Source: Mycolicibacterium sp. 018/SC-01/001
Lineage (GTDB): Bacteria; Actinomycetota; Actinomycetes; Mycobacteriales; Mycobacteriaceae
Assembly: GCF_007096635.1 (NCBI RefSeq)
Contig: NZ_VKAA01000007.1
Coordinates: 1 to 64,000 of the forward strand
Length of the DNA stretch: 64,000 nucleotides
Direction of reading: 5' to 3'
The notes under the pieces: generated by a model
What the model was told of the DNA's origin: nothing
The model's input: the letters and a program-made list of their open reading frames with translations, nothing else
Database searches by the model: none
Translations under genes and position numbers: made by a program
Part shown: positions 10,511 through 20,015 of the stretch, piece by piece
Position numbering within the stretch: the first letter of the stretch is position 1
How the letters are laid out: every line of letters begins with the position of its first letter

Positions 10511-10828
10511 GTGGCCCTTCCCCAGTTGACCGACGAACAGCGCGCGGCAGCGTTGGAGAAGGCTGCTGCCGCACGTCGAGCGCGTGCCGAACTCAAGGAT
10601 CGGCTCAAGCGCGGCGGCACCAACCTCAAGCAGGTTCTCAAGGACGCCGAGACCGACGAGGTCTTGGGCAAGATGAAGGTCTCCGCTCTGCTGGAGGCAC
10701 TGCCCAAGGTCGGCAAGGTCAAGGCGCAGGAGATCATGACCGAGCTCGAGATCGCCCCGACCCGCCGCCTGCGCGGCCTGGGTGATCGCCAGCGCAAGGC
10801 TCTGCTGGAAAAGTTCGACTTCTCGTAA
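10511..10828 (+). CDS. mihF: Mycobacterial integration host factor
   Basis: 105 residues from the GTG at 10511, preceded by GGAGG at 10500-10504. The protein starts with a basic helix (RRARAELKDRLKRGG) and ends with an H2TH-like module (LPKVGKVKAQEIMTELEIAPTR, read as adjoining segments, then RRLRGLGDRQRKALLEKF). mIHF is an actinobacterial nucleoid protein, unrelated to enterobacterial IHF, that bends DNA without strong sequence preference. The 105-residue form is the one seen experimentally in mycobacteria. It lies nine bases ahead of gmk, so the two are probably cotranscribed. Confidence 0.95.
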   Translation: MALPQLTDEQRAAALEKAAAARRARAELKDRLKRGGTNLKQVLKDAETDEVLGKMKVSALLEALPKVGKVKAQEIMTELEIAPTRRLRGLGDRQRKALLEKFDFS

Positions 10829-10837
10829 GGGAGGTCG

Positions 10838-11449
10838 GTGAGCGAAGGCGGAGGGCCGGACACCCGCCAACGGGCCCCGGTCCTGGTGTTGTCCGGCCCG
10901 TCTGCCGTCGGGAAATCGACCGTCGTGCGGTGCGTCCGAGAACGCGTCGCCGACCTGTACTTCAGCGTCTCGGTCACCACCCGGGCGCCCCGTCCGGGTG
11001 AGATCGACGGCGTCGACTATTCGTTCGTGTCGACCGAGCGGTTTCAAGAGCTCATCGACGACGGTGAGCTCTTGGAGTGGGCTGAGATCCACGGCGGCCT
11101 GCACCGCTCGGGGACGCCGGCCGCTCCGGTTCGTGCGGCCACCACCGAGGGACGTCCGGTCCTGATCGAGGTCGACCTCGCCGGGGCGCGCGCGGTGAAA
11201 GCCGCCATGCCGGAGGCTCTCAGCGTGTTCCTCGCCCCGCCCGACTGGGCGACGCTCGAACGGCGGCTGACCGGCCGCGGCACCGAATCACCCGAGGTGA
11301 TGGCCCGCCGACTGGCGACCGCCCGCACCGAACTGGCCGCGCAGGGAGACTTCGACGAGGTCGTCGTCAACAGTGAATTGGAATCGGCCTGCGCTGCGTT
11401 GGTATCCTTGCTGGTGGCCCGCACGCCGGTGCGGCCCGATCATTCTTGA
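10838..11449 (+). CDS. gmk: Guanylate kinase
   Basis: 203 residues from a GTG preceded by GGGAGG. The P-loop GPSAVGKST is at residues 20-28, and the GMP-binding segment [19 protein letters not shown] is intact. It phosphorylates GMP to GDP. The usual LID and C-terminal helices are present. It sits between mihF and rpoZ, an arrangement also seen in other actinobacteria; the link to RNA polymerase omega may reflect (p)ppGpp-related control, which is inference. Confidence 0.96.
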   Translation: MSEGGGPDTRQRAPVLVLSGPSAVGKSTVVRCVRERVADLYFSVSVTTRAPRPGEIDGVDYSFVSTERFQELIDDGELLEWAEIHGGLHRSGTPAAPVRAATTEGRPVLIEVDLAGARAVKAAMPEALSVFLAPPDWATLERRLTGRGTESPEVMARRLATARTELAAQGDFDEVVVNSELESACAALVSLLVARTPVRPDHS

Positions 11450-11482
11450 AATCTTTATCCGAATCGCCAGGAGACCTTTTTC

Positions 11483-11797
11483 GTGAGCACCCCGCACGCC
11501 GACACGCGGCTGGCCGCCGTGGACCTCGAACCGTCCGCAGCCAGCGCCTACGACACGCCGTTGGGCATCACCAACCCGCCCATCGACGAGTTGCTGGACC
11601 GCGCGTCGAGCAAGTACGCCCTGGTGATCTACGCCGCCAAGCGAGCACGTCAGATCAACGACTACTACAACCAGCTCGGCGACGGGATTCTCGAATACGT
11701 CGGCCCGCTCGTCGAGCCGGGTCTGCAGGAGAAGCCTCTGTCGATCGCCATGCGCGAGATCCACGAGGACCTGCTCGAGCACACCGAGGGCGAGTAG
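11483..11797 (+). CDS. rpoZ: RNA polymerase omega subunit
   Basis: 104 residues from a GTG preceded by AGGAGA. The conserved core [20 protein letters not shown], followed by AKRARQIND, is the omega signature that wraps the C-terminus of beta-prime. The N-terminal 25 residues are variable, as usual. It promotes assembly and stability of RNA polymerase. It follows gmk by 33 bases. A weak promoter-like pair, TTGGAA (11378) and TATCCT (11403), lies inside the end of gmk with a 19-base spacer, but I do not rely on it. Confidence 0.96.
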   Translation: MSTPHADTRLAAVDLEPSAASAYDTPLGITNPPIDELLDRASSKYALVIYAAKRARQINDYYNQLGDGILEYVGPLVEPGLQEKPLSIAMREIHEDLLEHTEGE

Positions 11798-11815
11798 AAG
11801 CGGCTGCGGCCCGTC

Positions 11816-13060
11816 ATGGCCGATCGCAAGCGGATCATCGTCGGCGTCGCCGGCGGCATCGCCGCCTACAAGGCGGCGACCGTGGTCCGTCAGCTCACCG
11901 AGGCCGGCCATTCCGTACGGGTGGTGCCCACCGAATCGGCGCTCAGGTTCGTCGGGGCCGCCACCTTCGAGGCGCTGTCCGGTAACCCCGTGCACACCGG
12001 CGTCTTCGCCGACGTCCACGAAGTGCCCCATGTCCGGATCGGGCAGACGGCCGACCTCGTCGTCGTCGCGCCGGCCACCGCCGATCTGCTCGCCCGCGCC
12101 ACCATCGGCCGCGCGGACGACCTGCTGACGGCCACACTGCTGACCGCACGATGTCCGGTGCTGTACGCGCCCGCCATGCACACCGAGATGTGGTTCCATC
12201 CGGCGACCGTCGAGAACGTCGCGACCCTGCGCCGCCGCGGTTCGGTCGTGATGGAGCCTGCGTCGGGCCGGCTCACCGGCGCCGACACCGGTCCGGGTCG
12301 CCTGCCCGAGGCCGAAGAGATCAGCACCCTCGCCCAGCTGCTGCTGGCGCGCGGCGACGCGCTGCCCTACGACATGGCCGGCGTGAAGGTGCTGGTGACC
12401 GCCGGGGGCACCCGCGAACCCATCGATCCCGTCCGCTTCATCGGCAACCGCAGCTCCGGCAAGCAGGGCTACGCGCTGGCCCGGGTGATGGCCCAGCGTG
12501 GCGCCGACGTCACGCTGATCGCCGGCCACACCGTCGGGCTCATCGATCCCGCCGGTGTGCACGTCGAACACGTCGGCTCGGCCACGCAACTGCGCGACGC
12601 GGTGTCCAAACACGCGGCTGAGGCCAACGTGCTGGTGATGGCTGCCGCGGTCGCCGACTTCCGGCCCGCCCACCCGGTCACCACCAAGATCAAGAAGGGC
12701 CCCGCCGGCGAGGGCGAGCCGACGATCGAACTGGTCCGCAACGACGACGTGCTGGCCGGCGCGGTCCGCGCCCGCGCCGACGGTCAGCTGCCCAACATGC
12801 GGGCCATCGTCGGGTTCGCCGCCGAGACCGGCGACGCGAACGGAGACGTGCTGTTCCATGCACGCGCCAAGCTCGCGCGAAAAGGATGCGATCTGCTCGT
12901 CGTCAACGCCGTCGGTGAGAACAGGGCCTTCGAGGTCGACAACAACGACGGCTGGCTGCTGTCCGCCGACGGCTCCGAGGTGGCGTTGGAGCACGGTTCG
13001 AAGACCGTGATGTCGAGCCGTATTGTGGACGCGATCGTCGGCTTCCTGCAGAGCAGGTGA
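11816..13060 (+). CDS. coaBC: Bifunctional phosphopantothenoylcysteine decarboxylase / phosphopantothenate-cysteine ligase
   Basis: 414 residues. The N-terminal CoaC flavoprotein half has the FMN motif VAGGIAAYKA, the decarboxylase histidine segment VPHVRIGQTAD, and PAMHTEMW. The C-terminal CoaB half begins near residue 185 with VLVTAGGTREPIDPVRFIGN and SSGKQG, followed by VLVMAAAVADFRP. It converts 4'-phosphopantothenate to 4'-phosphopantetheine in CoA synthesis. It lies 18 bases after rpoZ. Older annotations call it dfp. Confidence 0.96.
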   Translation: MADRKRIIVGVAGGIAAYKAATVVRQLTEAGHSVRVVPTESALRFVGAATFEALSGNPVHTGVFADVHEVPHVRIGQTADLVVVAPATADLLARATIGRADDLLTATLLTARCPVLYAPAMHTEMWFHPATVENVATLRRRGSVVMEPASGRLTGADTGPGRLPEAEEISTLAQLLLARGDALPYDMAGVKVLVTAGGTREPIDPVRFIGNRSSGKQGYALARVMAQRGADVTLIAGHTVGLIDPAGVHVEHVGSATQLRDAVSKHAAEANVLVMAAAVADFRPAHPVTTKIKKGPAGEGEPTIELVRNDDVLAGAVRARADGQLPNMRAIVGFAAETGDANGDVLFHARAKLARKGCDLLVVNAVGENRAFEVDNNDGWLLSADGSEVALEHGSKTVMSSRIVDAIVGFLQSR

Positions 13061-13178
13061 GTGGCGAGCAGACAGACAGGGCGTGCGCGTAAGGGTTGCG
13101 CGCCACCGGGGGACACGCTTGGGTGCTAGAGGCGCCGCCGTGTGCCGCCACAGACAGTGGAAGTGAAAGGGATCGCAC

Positions 13179-14387
<1,209 letters not shown>

Positions 14388-14395
14388 CGGCCTGT

Positions 14396-14830
14396 TCAGC
14401 GCTGCACCGATCCCGGCGGTAGGTCGACCCCGATCTCGTCGCAGATCGGCGGGATGATGATCAGCGACCCGCGCGGGCTGCAGAACGGAGTTCCCGGCGG
14501 CAGCGGTGGCGGAGGCGGTGGCGGAGCCACCGGCGGGGGTGGCGCCACCTGCTGCGGCGGTCCCGACCACGGGTACAGGACGCTGGGGTTCACGTCGACG
14601 ATGCCGTAGGAGTTCCAGTACCAGTCGTGGCAGACGTTCCAGTCCCAGCTGAGTACCTGGCTGGCGGGGATGGCCGGATCGCCCGGGCACCAGTGCGTGC
14701 ACGTCTGCCCCTGCGGGCAGTTGCCCCCTTGGTAGCTGGGACCCTGGGCGGCTGCTGAGCCGGTACCCAGCGTGGCCCCGGTGAACGCGAGCGCGCCGGA
14801 GACCAGAACCGTTGCGGTGAGTCGCCTCAT
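14396..14830 (-). CDS. Secreted Cys/Trp-rich protein with proline-rich tail (CPGDP type)
   Basis: 144 residues from the ATG at 14830; the longer open frame upstream overlaps the neighbouring gene in another phase. A signal peptide, MRRLTATVLVSGALAF onward, ends near SAAA-Q. The mature part has CPQGQTCTHWCPGDP, then LSWDWNVCHDWYW, then a proline-rich linker ([18 protein letters not shown]) and a C-terminal segment with two more cysteines. The W-C-P-G-D-P and L-S-W-D-x-N-x-C-H motifs recur in the next gene, so the two are paralogues. An exported, disulfide-stabilised protein is likely; function unknown. Confidence 0.8.
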   Translation of the reverse strand: MRRLTATVLVSGALAFTGATLGTGSAAAQGPSYQGGNCPQGQTCTHWCPGDPAIPASQVLSWDWNVCHDWYWNSYGIVDVNPSVLYPWSGPPQQVAPPPPVAPPPPPPPLPPGTPFCSPRGSLIIIPPICDEIGVDLPPGSVQR

Positions 14831-14843
14831 CACGCGTCCCCAC

Positions 14844-15161
14844 TCACGGGCACATGAAGGCGAACGGCGGGCACGGGTTGGGAGCCAGCCCTTCGACCAC
14901 GTGGTACAGCGACGGCGGGTTCTCCCGCGCACTCTGGTAGTGCCACAGGTGGCAGGTGTTCATGTCCCAGGACAGCGGCGCATCGGACTCGGGGATCGGA
15001 TCGCCGGGGCACCATTCGTAGTTGCTCCATGGGTCGATCGCACCCTCACCGGCACCGCCTGCGAACGCGGTGCCCGCGCCGAGACCGAGCGCAGCGGCCG
15101 CACCGAATCCGGTGATGAGGCCGGCGGTGACCACCCGCGCCAGTCGTGAATTGTTGACCAT
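14844..15161 (-). CDS. Small secreted protein, CPGDP type
   Basis: 105 residues with a clear signal peptide (VTAGLITGFGAAAALGL, cleavage near AFA-GG). The mature part is about 70 residues and carries YEWCPGDPIPESDAPLSWD and NTCHLWHYQ, matching the downstream paralogue, then a short tail ending CPPFAFMCP. Four cysteines could form two disulfides. AGAGGG-like purines precede the ATG. It lies 13 bases upstream of the paralogue, so the two are probably cotranscribed and arose by duplication. Small proteins with this core are common in mycobacterial genomes; I know of no assigned function. Confidence 0.8.
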   Translation of the reverse strand: MVNNSRLARVVTAGLITGFGAAAALGLGAGTAFAGGAGEGAIDPWSNYEWCPGDPIPESDAPLSWDMNTCHLWHYQSARENPPSLYHVVEGLAPNPCPPFAFMCP

Positions 15162-15300
15162 GGTTGCCCTCTTTTCGTTCGTGGGACCACCTCTGTGGCG
15201 CCCGTTGCGGAGAAATTAGCGACCGGTCGCGGCTACCGATCCCAACAACTGCAGCACGGCGCTGACACAGGCACGAGCGCCGGGGCGGACTCTGTTGCGC

Positions 15301-15306
15301 TATAGT
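15301..15306 (+). promoter_or_regulatory. -10 hexamer of the membrane glycosyltransferase-like gene
   Basis: TATAGT, five of six to consensus, predicts a start near 15313 and a 26-base leader to the GTG at 15339 or a 50-base leader to the ATG at 15363. No good -35 is visible. Confidence 0.5.
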
Positions 15307-15338
15307 CCAGGAAATCATTTACGTGCTCGTGCAGCGTC

Positions 15339-17051
15339 GTGAGCAGTGAGATCGGTTGGGGAATGACTACCGAGCAAATTCTGGAAAACCGCCAGTCGGA
15401 GAGGGCGCACCGCGGGACGTGGGCGCCAGCGGTGGCCATCGGCACGCCGACCCTGCTCGTCGGCCTGCACGCACTGGTCTACGGCCGCTGGATCATCGAC
15501 GACGCCGCGATCACCTTCGCGTATGTGCGCTCGTTCGCCGCAGGTCTCGGACCGGTACTGCAGCCCGGTGCCGCACCGGTCGAGGGGTACTCGAACCCCG
15601 CATGGCTGGCGCTGTTGCTGCTCGGCGACAAGGTCCGACTGTTCGACCACGGCACGCTTTTCGGGGTGCCCGATCAGGTGCTCTTCCCGAAGCTGCTGGC
15701 GCTGGCATGCTGTGCGGCCCTCTATGCGTCCTTATACCGGGTGGCATCGATCCTGACCAGGTTCCCGGTGGCGGTGACGATCGTCGCGGGGGCGATCACC
15801 GCCGCGATCCCGTCGTTCGTGATCTGGTGTTTCTCGGGTCTGGAGAACTCCTTGCTGGCCGCCGCGGTGGGGTGGCTGGCCGCAATGATCGCCACTGCGG
15901 CCGCCCGCGGTCGCCTGGCCACCACGAGAACAGCACTGATCTGCGGGCTGCTGGCGGCCCTGGCCGGGCTGACCCGTCCTGACGGCGTGATCTACCTCCT
16001 GGCCTATCCGCTCGCGGTGCTCCTGCTGGGAGGCGTCGCGCGACGCGATGCGCTGCGATGTGCAGCCGTCGGCACTGCGGCCTTCGCAGTACCGATCGGC
16101 GCGCTGCTGACGTGGCGATTCCTGACGTTCGGTGAGCTGGTGCCGAACACCGCGATCGCGAAATCGCAGGGCCTCCCCGGGCTCATCGGGCTGGCTCGGC
16201 CGTTCGAGCTGGTCCTGTTCACCGGAGTCGCGCCGGGTCTACTCGGGGCCGTGCTCGTCGTGCTCGTCCTGCGGGACGGTCGTACCCGCGGCGACGGGCA
16301 GAGGTCCGGGCTGCTGGGTCTACTGCTGGTGTTCGGTCTGGCCGCACTCGCGTTCGCCATCCTCGAGGGGGACTGGATGGGGCAGCGCCGCTTCGCCACC
16401 CCCATCTGGGCGACCGGTGCGCTCATCATCGCTGTCGCCGGGGCGCAGCTGGCCGCCGACGCCGACGCGCGCGGCCGACGGCGGGTGCTGGGGGCCGGGG
16501 TCGCCGCCGCGCTGATCGCGGCGCCCGTGCTCGCCCACTCCGCAGTGACCTTCCGATCGAATCCGACGGTGCCGATGTGCGCGGTCGCGAGCTACGCCGG
16601 CTGGACCCCCGAGAAGTACGCCCAGGTGCTGGGTCTCACCGACGCCGCGGTGGCCACGCCCGACATCGGCGGCACCGCGCTGGTGAGTGATCTGCGCATC
16701 ATCGATCTCGGCGGGCTGGCGGATGCGCAGCTCGCGCGGCGCTGGTCGTCCGACGACGTGGCGGGGCTGCGCGACGATGTCTTCGCGGCGCGTCCGGAGT
16801 TCATCGAGATCCATCACGAGTGGTCCGACACGACGGGCCTGATCGAGGATCCGCGACTGGCTGCCGAGTACGTCGAGGTGACCCGCACCTCGCGCACCGA
16901 CGGCATGTGGGTGCGACGCGACGTCGCCGCGCGGCTGACCGACGCCGGGCCGCTACCGGTCGCACAGAACGCAGTGCCGTTGCGGTCCGACGACCCGTAC
17001 CAGCTCGTCGACCCGTTGGCCTCGTGCGGGGAGCTGTCAGTGCAGCGCTGA
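15339..17051 (+). CDS. Polytopic membrane protein, GT-C glycosyltransferase-like
   Basis: 570 residues, or 562 if translation starts at the ATG at 15363; the choice is uncertain because neither has a strong Shine-Dalgarno. The first external loop carries IDDAAITFAYVRSF and later EGYSNPAWL, the paired-acid loop typical of GT-C enzymes of the ArnT/AftB type that use polyprenyl-phosphate sugars. About ten membrane helices follow, then a periplasmic C-terminal domain (about residues 410-570). A role in cell-envelope arabinan or other glycan assembly is inferred, not shown. Its 3' end overlaps the convergent esterase by 15 bases. Confidence 0.75.
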   Translation: MSSEIGWGMTTEQILENRQSERAHRGTWAPAVAIGTPTLLVGLHALVYGRWIIDDAAITFAYVRSFAAGLGPVLQPGAAPVEGYSNPAWLALLLLGDKVRLFDHGTLFGVPDQVLFPKLLALACCAALYASLYRVASILTRFPVAVTIVAGAITAAIPSFVIWCFSGLENSLLAAAVGWLAAMIATAAARGRLATTRTALICGLLAALAGLTRPDGVIYLLAYPLAVLLLGGVARRDALRCAAVGTAAFAVPIGALLTWRFLTFGELVPNTAIAKSQGLPGLIGLARPFELVLFTGVAPGLLGAVLVVLVLRDGRTRGDGQRSGLLGLLLVFGLAALAFAILEGDWMGQRRFATPIWATGALIIAVAGAQLAADADARGRRRVLGAGVAAALIAAPVLAHSAVTFRSNPTVPMCAVASYAGWTPEKYAQVLGLTDAAVATPDIGGTALVSDLRIIDLGGLADAQLARRWSSDDVAGLRDDVFAARPEFIEIHHEWSDTTGLIEDPRLAAEYVEVTRTSRTDGMWVRRDVAARLTDAGPLPVAQNAVPLRSDDPYQLVDPLASCGELSVQR

Positions 17052-17954
17052 GCGCAAGGCGGCCAGGCCCCGGTCGGTGGCTTCGGTGGCTGCCGGCACC
17101 ACGCCGGCATAGCCGAGATAACCGTGCACGAGTGTCTCGGCGTTGTGCACCTCAACGGGAACGTCTGCGGCAGTGAGTAATTCGGCATAGCGCAGGCCGT
17201 CGTCGCGCAGCGGATCATGACCTGCCACCGCGATGTAAGCCGGGGCCAATCCCGACAGGTCGCCCCGCGCCGGGATCAGGGTCGGAGGCGCCGTGGAGAC
17301 GTCGAGGTCTCCGACGTACCAGCGGCTGAACCCCTTGCACGCCGCGAGGTCCAGGATCGGTGCATGCGCGTTCTCGGTGAACGACGGGAGCGAGGTGTCG
17401 AACGTGGTCGACGGGTACCAGAGCAGCTGAAAGCGCAGCGGGATCCCGGCGTCGCGGGCGGACTGCGCGGTGGCGGCGGCCAGGTTGCCGCCCGCCGAAT
17501 CGCCGGCCACCGCGAGTCGCTCGGGGTCCACGCCGATCTCGGCGGCATGGTCGTGCACCCATGTGGTCGCTGCCCAGACATCGTCGACCGCGGCGGGGAA
17601 GGGATGCTCGGGCGCCAGTCGGTAGTGCACCGACACCACCACCGCGTCCCCGCCGGCGGCGTGCATGCGCGCCGTGCCGTCGTAGGTGTCGAGATCACCG
17701 ACCGTCCATCCGCCGCCGTGGATGAAGATCACCCCGGGCAGCGTCGATTCTCCGGTCGGCGGCCGGTAGATGCGCAGCGCCACCGGGCCCGCCGGTCCGT
17801 CGATGCTGCGATCCGCCGCGCTGACCTCGGGGAGGATCGGACTGCGCGGCAGATCACGGAAACGCTCCCGCGCGGACTCCGGCCCGTCGTCAGCGGACAG
17901 GCGGAACGGGACGATCTCGAGCACCTTCTGCAGGACGGGATCGATCGCAGACAT
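17037..17954 (-). CDS. Alpha/beta-hydrolase esterase, HSL (LipH/LipI) family
   Basis: 305 residues from the ATG at 17954, chosen because TACGGT ends six bases upstream and because the longer frame adds an unconserved head. The oxyanion motif HGGG is at residues 79-82, the nucleophile Ser153 is in GDSAGG, and Asp247 (AGHDPLRDDG) and His277 (LVHGYLGY) complete the triad. This is the hormone-sensitive-lipase family that includes M. tuberculosis LipH and LipI, also found between metK and priA. It should hydrolyse short-chain esters in the cytosol. Confidence 0.9.
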   Translation of the reverse strand: MSAIDPVLQKVLEIVPFRLSADDGPESARERFRDLPRSPILPEVSAADRSIDGPAGPVALRIYRPPTGESTLPGVIFIHGGGWTVGDLDTYDGTARMHAAGGDAVVVSVHYRLAPEHPFPAAVDDVWAATTWVHDHAAEIGVDPERLAVAGDSAGGNLAAATAQSARDAGIPLRFQLLWYPSTTFDTSLPSFTENAHAPILDLAACKGFSRWYVGDLDVSTAPPTLIPARGDLSGLAPAYIAVAGHDPLRDDGLRYAELLTAADVPVEVHNAETLVHGYLGYAGVVPAATEATDRGLAALRSALH

Positions 17955-17960
17955 GCCCAC

Positions 17961-17966
17961 ACCGTA
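17961..17966 (-). promoter_or_regulatory. -10 hexamer of the HSL esterase gene
   Basis: TACGGT on the minus strand ends six bases before the ATG at 17954; a leaderless transcript is predicted. Confidence 0.45.
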
Positions 17967-18363
17967 CGCATCCGCGCTGTGCGGACCGAACGACCGCGGC
18001 CGGTCACCGGAGCCGTCGGCAGCGATGTCGGTTGCCCGCTGCAGACGGTGACGTTCCCCAACCAGCCCGTTCACGGCCTCCGGCGTTGCTGGAATTGCAT
18101 GTCAGGGGAAATCCTGCGGCAGCTGCCCGTTGCCGCAACCGTGCCGTCACCGAGTGGCGACTCGGGGATCAGTGACCTGCCGCCACCGCTCAATGGCCAG
18201 GTCATGGCAGGCAGCGACGCGTCAAAGTGCGAAAACGGGGTATAGGGAGTGGTTCCGGGCAGTGGCGGCTGGAACCAGTGACGCACGTTTCGGCTGTGCC
18301 CAGCGATCGTCCGGGGAGGAGCCAGCGACGCCGTGTGACGACGCTCACGAGGCGGACGCGAAT
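17967..18363. other. Intergenic region upstream of the DUF998-GH16 cluster
   Basis: No gene is convincing here. Open frames on both strands lack family features and sensible starts. An inverted repeat, TGGTTCC (18250-18256) with GGAACCA (18271-18277), could form a 7-bp hairpin or be an operator. A TATAGG at 18241 could be a weak -10. The downstream cluster has a better promoter at 18364-18392. Confidence 0.4.
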
Positions 18364-18392
18364 CTGACAAACTTTGCCGAATTCGCTAGAGT
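18364..18392 (+). promoter_or_regulatory. SigA-type promoter of the DUF998-GH16 cluster
   Basis: CTGACA, then exactly 17 bases, then TAGAGT. Both hexamers are near consensus, making this the best two-box promoter in the window. The predicted start is near 18399, with a leader of about 84 bases ending in GAGGAGGG before the ATG at 18483. Confidence 0.65.
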
Positions 18393-18482
18393 CGGACGAG
18401 TTGCGGCGGAGCCCAGCGTGCTGCCACCACGACCGGACGTACTCGGACTGATCCACACAGCAACGACACGAGGAGGGCCGTC

Positions 18483-19166
18483 ATGCGCAGGCCGCAGAGC
18501 ATGCTGGCGAGTTCCCGGGTCACCGCCTGGGCTTCCCTGTCGACTCTGATCTTCTTCGCCGCGGAGTGGATCGTGTCCTCGAGCTGGCGCGGTCAGTACG
18601 CCTACCGTGAGGATCTGCTGGGCCCGCTCGGCGTCGCGTACTGCGGTCCGGCCGGCGAGTGGCCGTGCAGCCGCATCTACCCGGCGATGAACGTCGGGCT
18701 GATCATCACCGGCCTGGCCGTCACCGTCGTCGCGGCCGGCTGGCTCGTCCAGCGGGTCACCGACCGGGGTCACGCGGTTCTGCTCGGGGTCGCGGGTCTC
18801 GGACTCGCGGCGTCCGGTGCGGTCACCAACCAGATCGACTACCAGTGGAACTTCACCGCGATCATCGCGTTCATGACGCTGGGCTCGGTCAGCATCCTGT
18901 TCATCGCCATGGGGTCGACGACCGTCATGACCGTGGAGCGCCGCATCGTCGCCGTCGCGGCCGGTGTGGTCAGCGTCATCGGGTTCCTCTGCTTCGTGGG
19001 TGGTCACAGTCTCGTCGGACCCGGGGGAGCGCAACGCATGGCCGTCTACGGAGTGCTGGTGGGTGTCATCGCGCTCGGCACCGCCGGCATGCGCAAGCCC
19101 TCGGATGACGATCCGGCGCTCGCCGACGGCGCTGCAGACCGCGAGTTGGCCGGGGCGCCACAGTGA
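18483..19166 (+). CDS. DUF998-type membrane protein
   Basis: 227 residues with about six membrane helices. The first helix is followed by a loop with two cysteines (YCGPAGEWPCSRIYPAMNVG), then helices near residues 75-95, 102-120, 126-145, 150-170 and 180-198, and a polar acidic tail. The layout and the N-x-G motif after the loop fit DUF998, a family of unknown function. GAGGAGGG precedes the ATG. The stop overlaps the GTG of the GH16 gene, so the two are coupled. Confidence 0.7.
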   Translation: MRRPQSMLASSRVTAWASLSTLIFFAAEWIVSSSWRGQYAYREDLLGPLGVAYCGPAGEWPCSRIYPAMNVGLIITGLAVTVVAAGWLVQRVTDRGHAVLLGVAGLGLAASGAVTNQIDYQWNFTAIIAFMTLGSVSILFIAMGSTTVMTVERRIVAVAAGVVSVIGFLCFVGGHSLVGPGGAQRMAVYGVLVGVIALGTAGMRKPSDDDPALADGAADRELAGAPQ

Positions 19167-20008
19167 TTCGTCAAACTGCAAACAGACCAGCGATGATCCG
19201 TCGAACGGCGCACCGACTGGCCGCACTGGCCACCGTCCTGCTGCTCGTGGCATGCGGCGGACCCGCCTCGGTGAGCCAGGCTGAACCGCCCGGCCCCCGC
19301 GTGCTGTTCTTCGACGACTTCGACGGTCCGGCGGGGTCCCGCCCGTCACCGCAGTGGCGCTACGACACCGGCGGCGGCGGTTGGGGCAACGACGAGAAGC
19401 AGGTCTACACCGACAAGCCCGCCAACGTCAGCCTGGACGGTCAGGGGCATCTCGCGATCTCGGCTCGCACCGCGGCCGGGGGTGGCATCACATCAGCCCG
19501 CATCACCACCAAGGGCAGCATGGATTTCACCTTCGGACGCGCCGAGGCGCGCATCATGCTCCCGGCCGGCGCCGGCCTGCACCCGGCGTTCTGGATGCTG
19601 GGCAGCGACATCGACTCGGCGGGCTGGCCGGACGCAGGCGAGATCGACGTCATCGAGACCCTGAACGACGCACCGGACTTCTACACGGGGATTCATGCGC
19701 CGCAGGCCGGCACCGACCGGGGCCAGAACGTGAACAACTCGGGTCCGGCGCCCTTCCCGCTGGCCGGTCAGTTCCACGACTACTGGGTCGAACGCACCCC
19801 GGGGCGCATCGTCACCGGCATCGACAACGTCACGTTGTTCACCGCCACGCCGGCGGATCTGGCCCCCGGTGCCCGGTGGGTCTTCGACGCGCCGTTCTTC
19901 CTTCTGCTCAACGTCGCCGTCGGCGGCGACTGGCCGGGTCCGACGAACGCGACGACCCCGAACCCGGCCACCATGCTCGTCGACTGGGTGCGGGTGACGG
20001 CGCTGTGA
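19163..20008 (+). CDS. Glycoside hydrolase family 16 lipoprotein
   Basis: 281 residues. The N-terminus is a lipoprotein signal with lipobox LVAC and Cys31 as the lipidated residue. The catalytic GH16 motif GEIDVIE puts the nucleophile at Glu160 and the acid/base at Glu165. Also typical are FFDDFDG, WMLGSDIDSAGWPDAGE and the C-terminal MLVDWVRV strand. GH16 enzymes cleave or transglycosylate beta-1,3 or related beta-glucans; M. tuberculosis Rv0315 is a family member. An envelope-anchored glucanase is likely. The GTG overlaps the DUF998 stop, and the membrane protein gene follows eight bases later. Confidence 0.9.
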   Translation: MIRQTANRPAMIRRTAHRLAALATVLLLVACGGPASVSQAEPPGPRVLFFDDFDGPAGSRPSPQWRYDTGGGGWGNDEKQVYTDKPANVSLDGQGHLAISARTAAGGGITSARITTKGSMDFTFGRAEARIMLPAGAGLHPAFWMLGSDIDSAGWPDAGEIDVIETLNDAPDFYTGIHAPQAGTDRGQNVNNSGPAPFPLAGQFHDYWVERTPGRIVTGIDNVTLFTATPADLAPGARWVFDAPFFLLLNVAVGGDWPGPTNATTPNPATMLVDWVRVTAL

Positions 20009-20015
20009 GCCGCCC

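Noticed and set aside
13061-13178. SAM riboswitch upstream of metK
   Set aside because: No SAM aptamer pattern or terminator; the 118 bases look like an ordinary leader.
18202-18456. 84-codon minus-strand frame upstream of the DUF998 gene
   Set aside because: No start signal or family features, and it lies across the best plus-strand promoter in the window.
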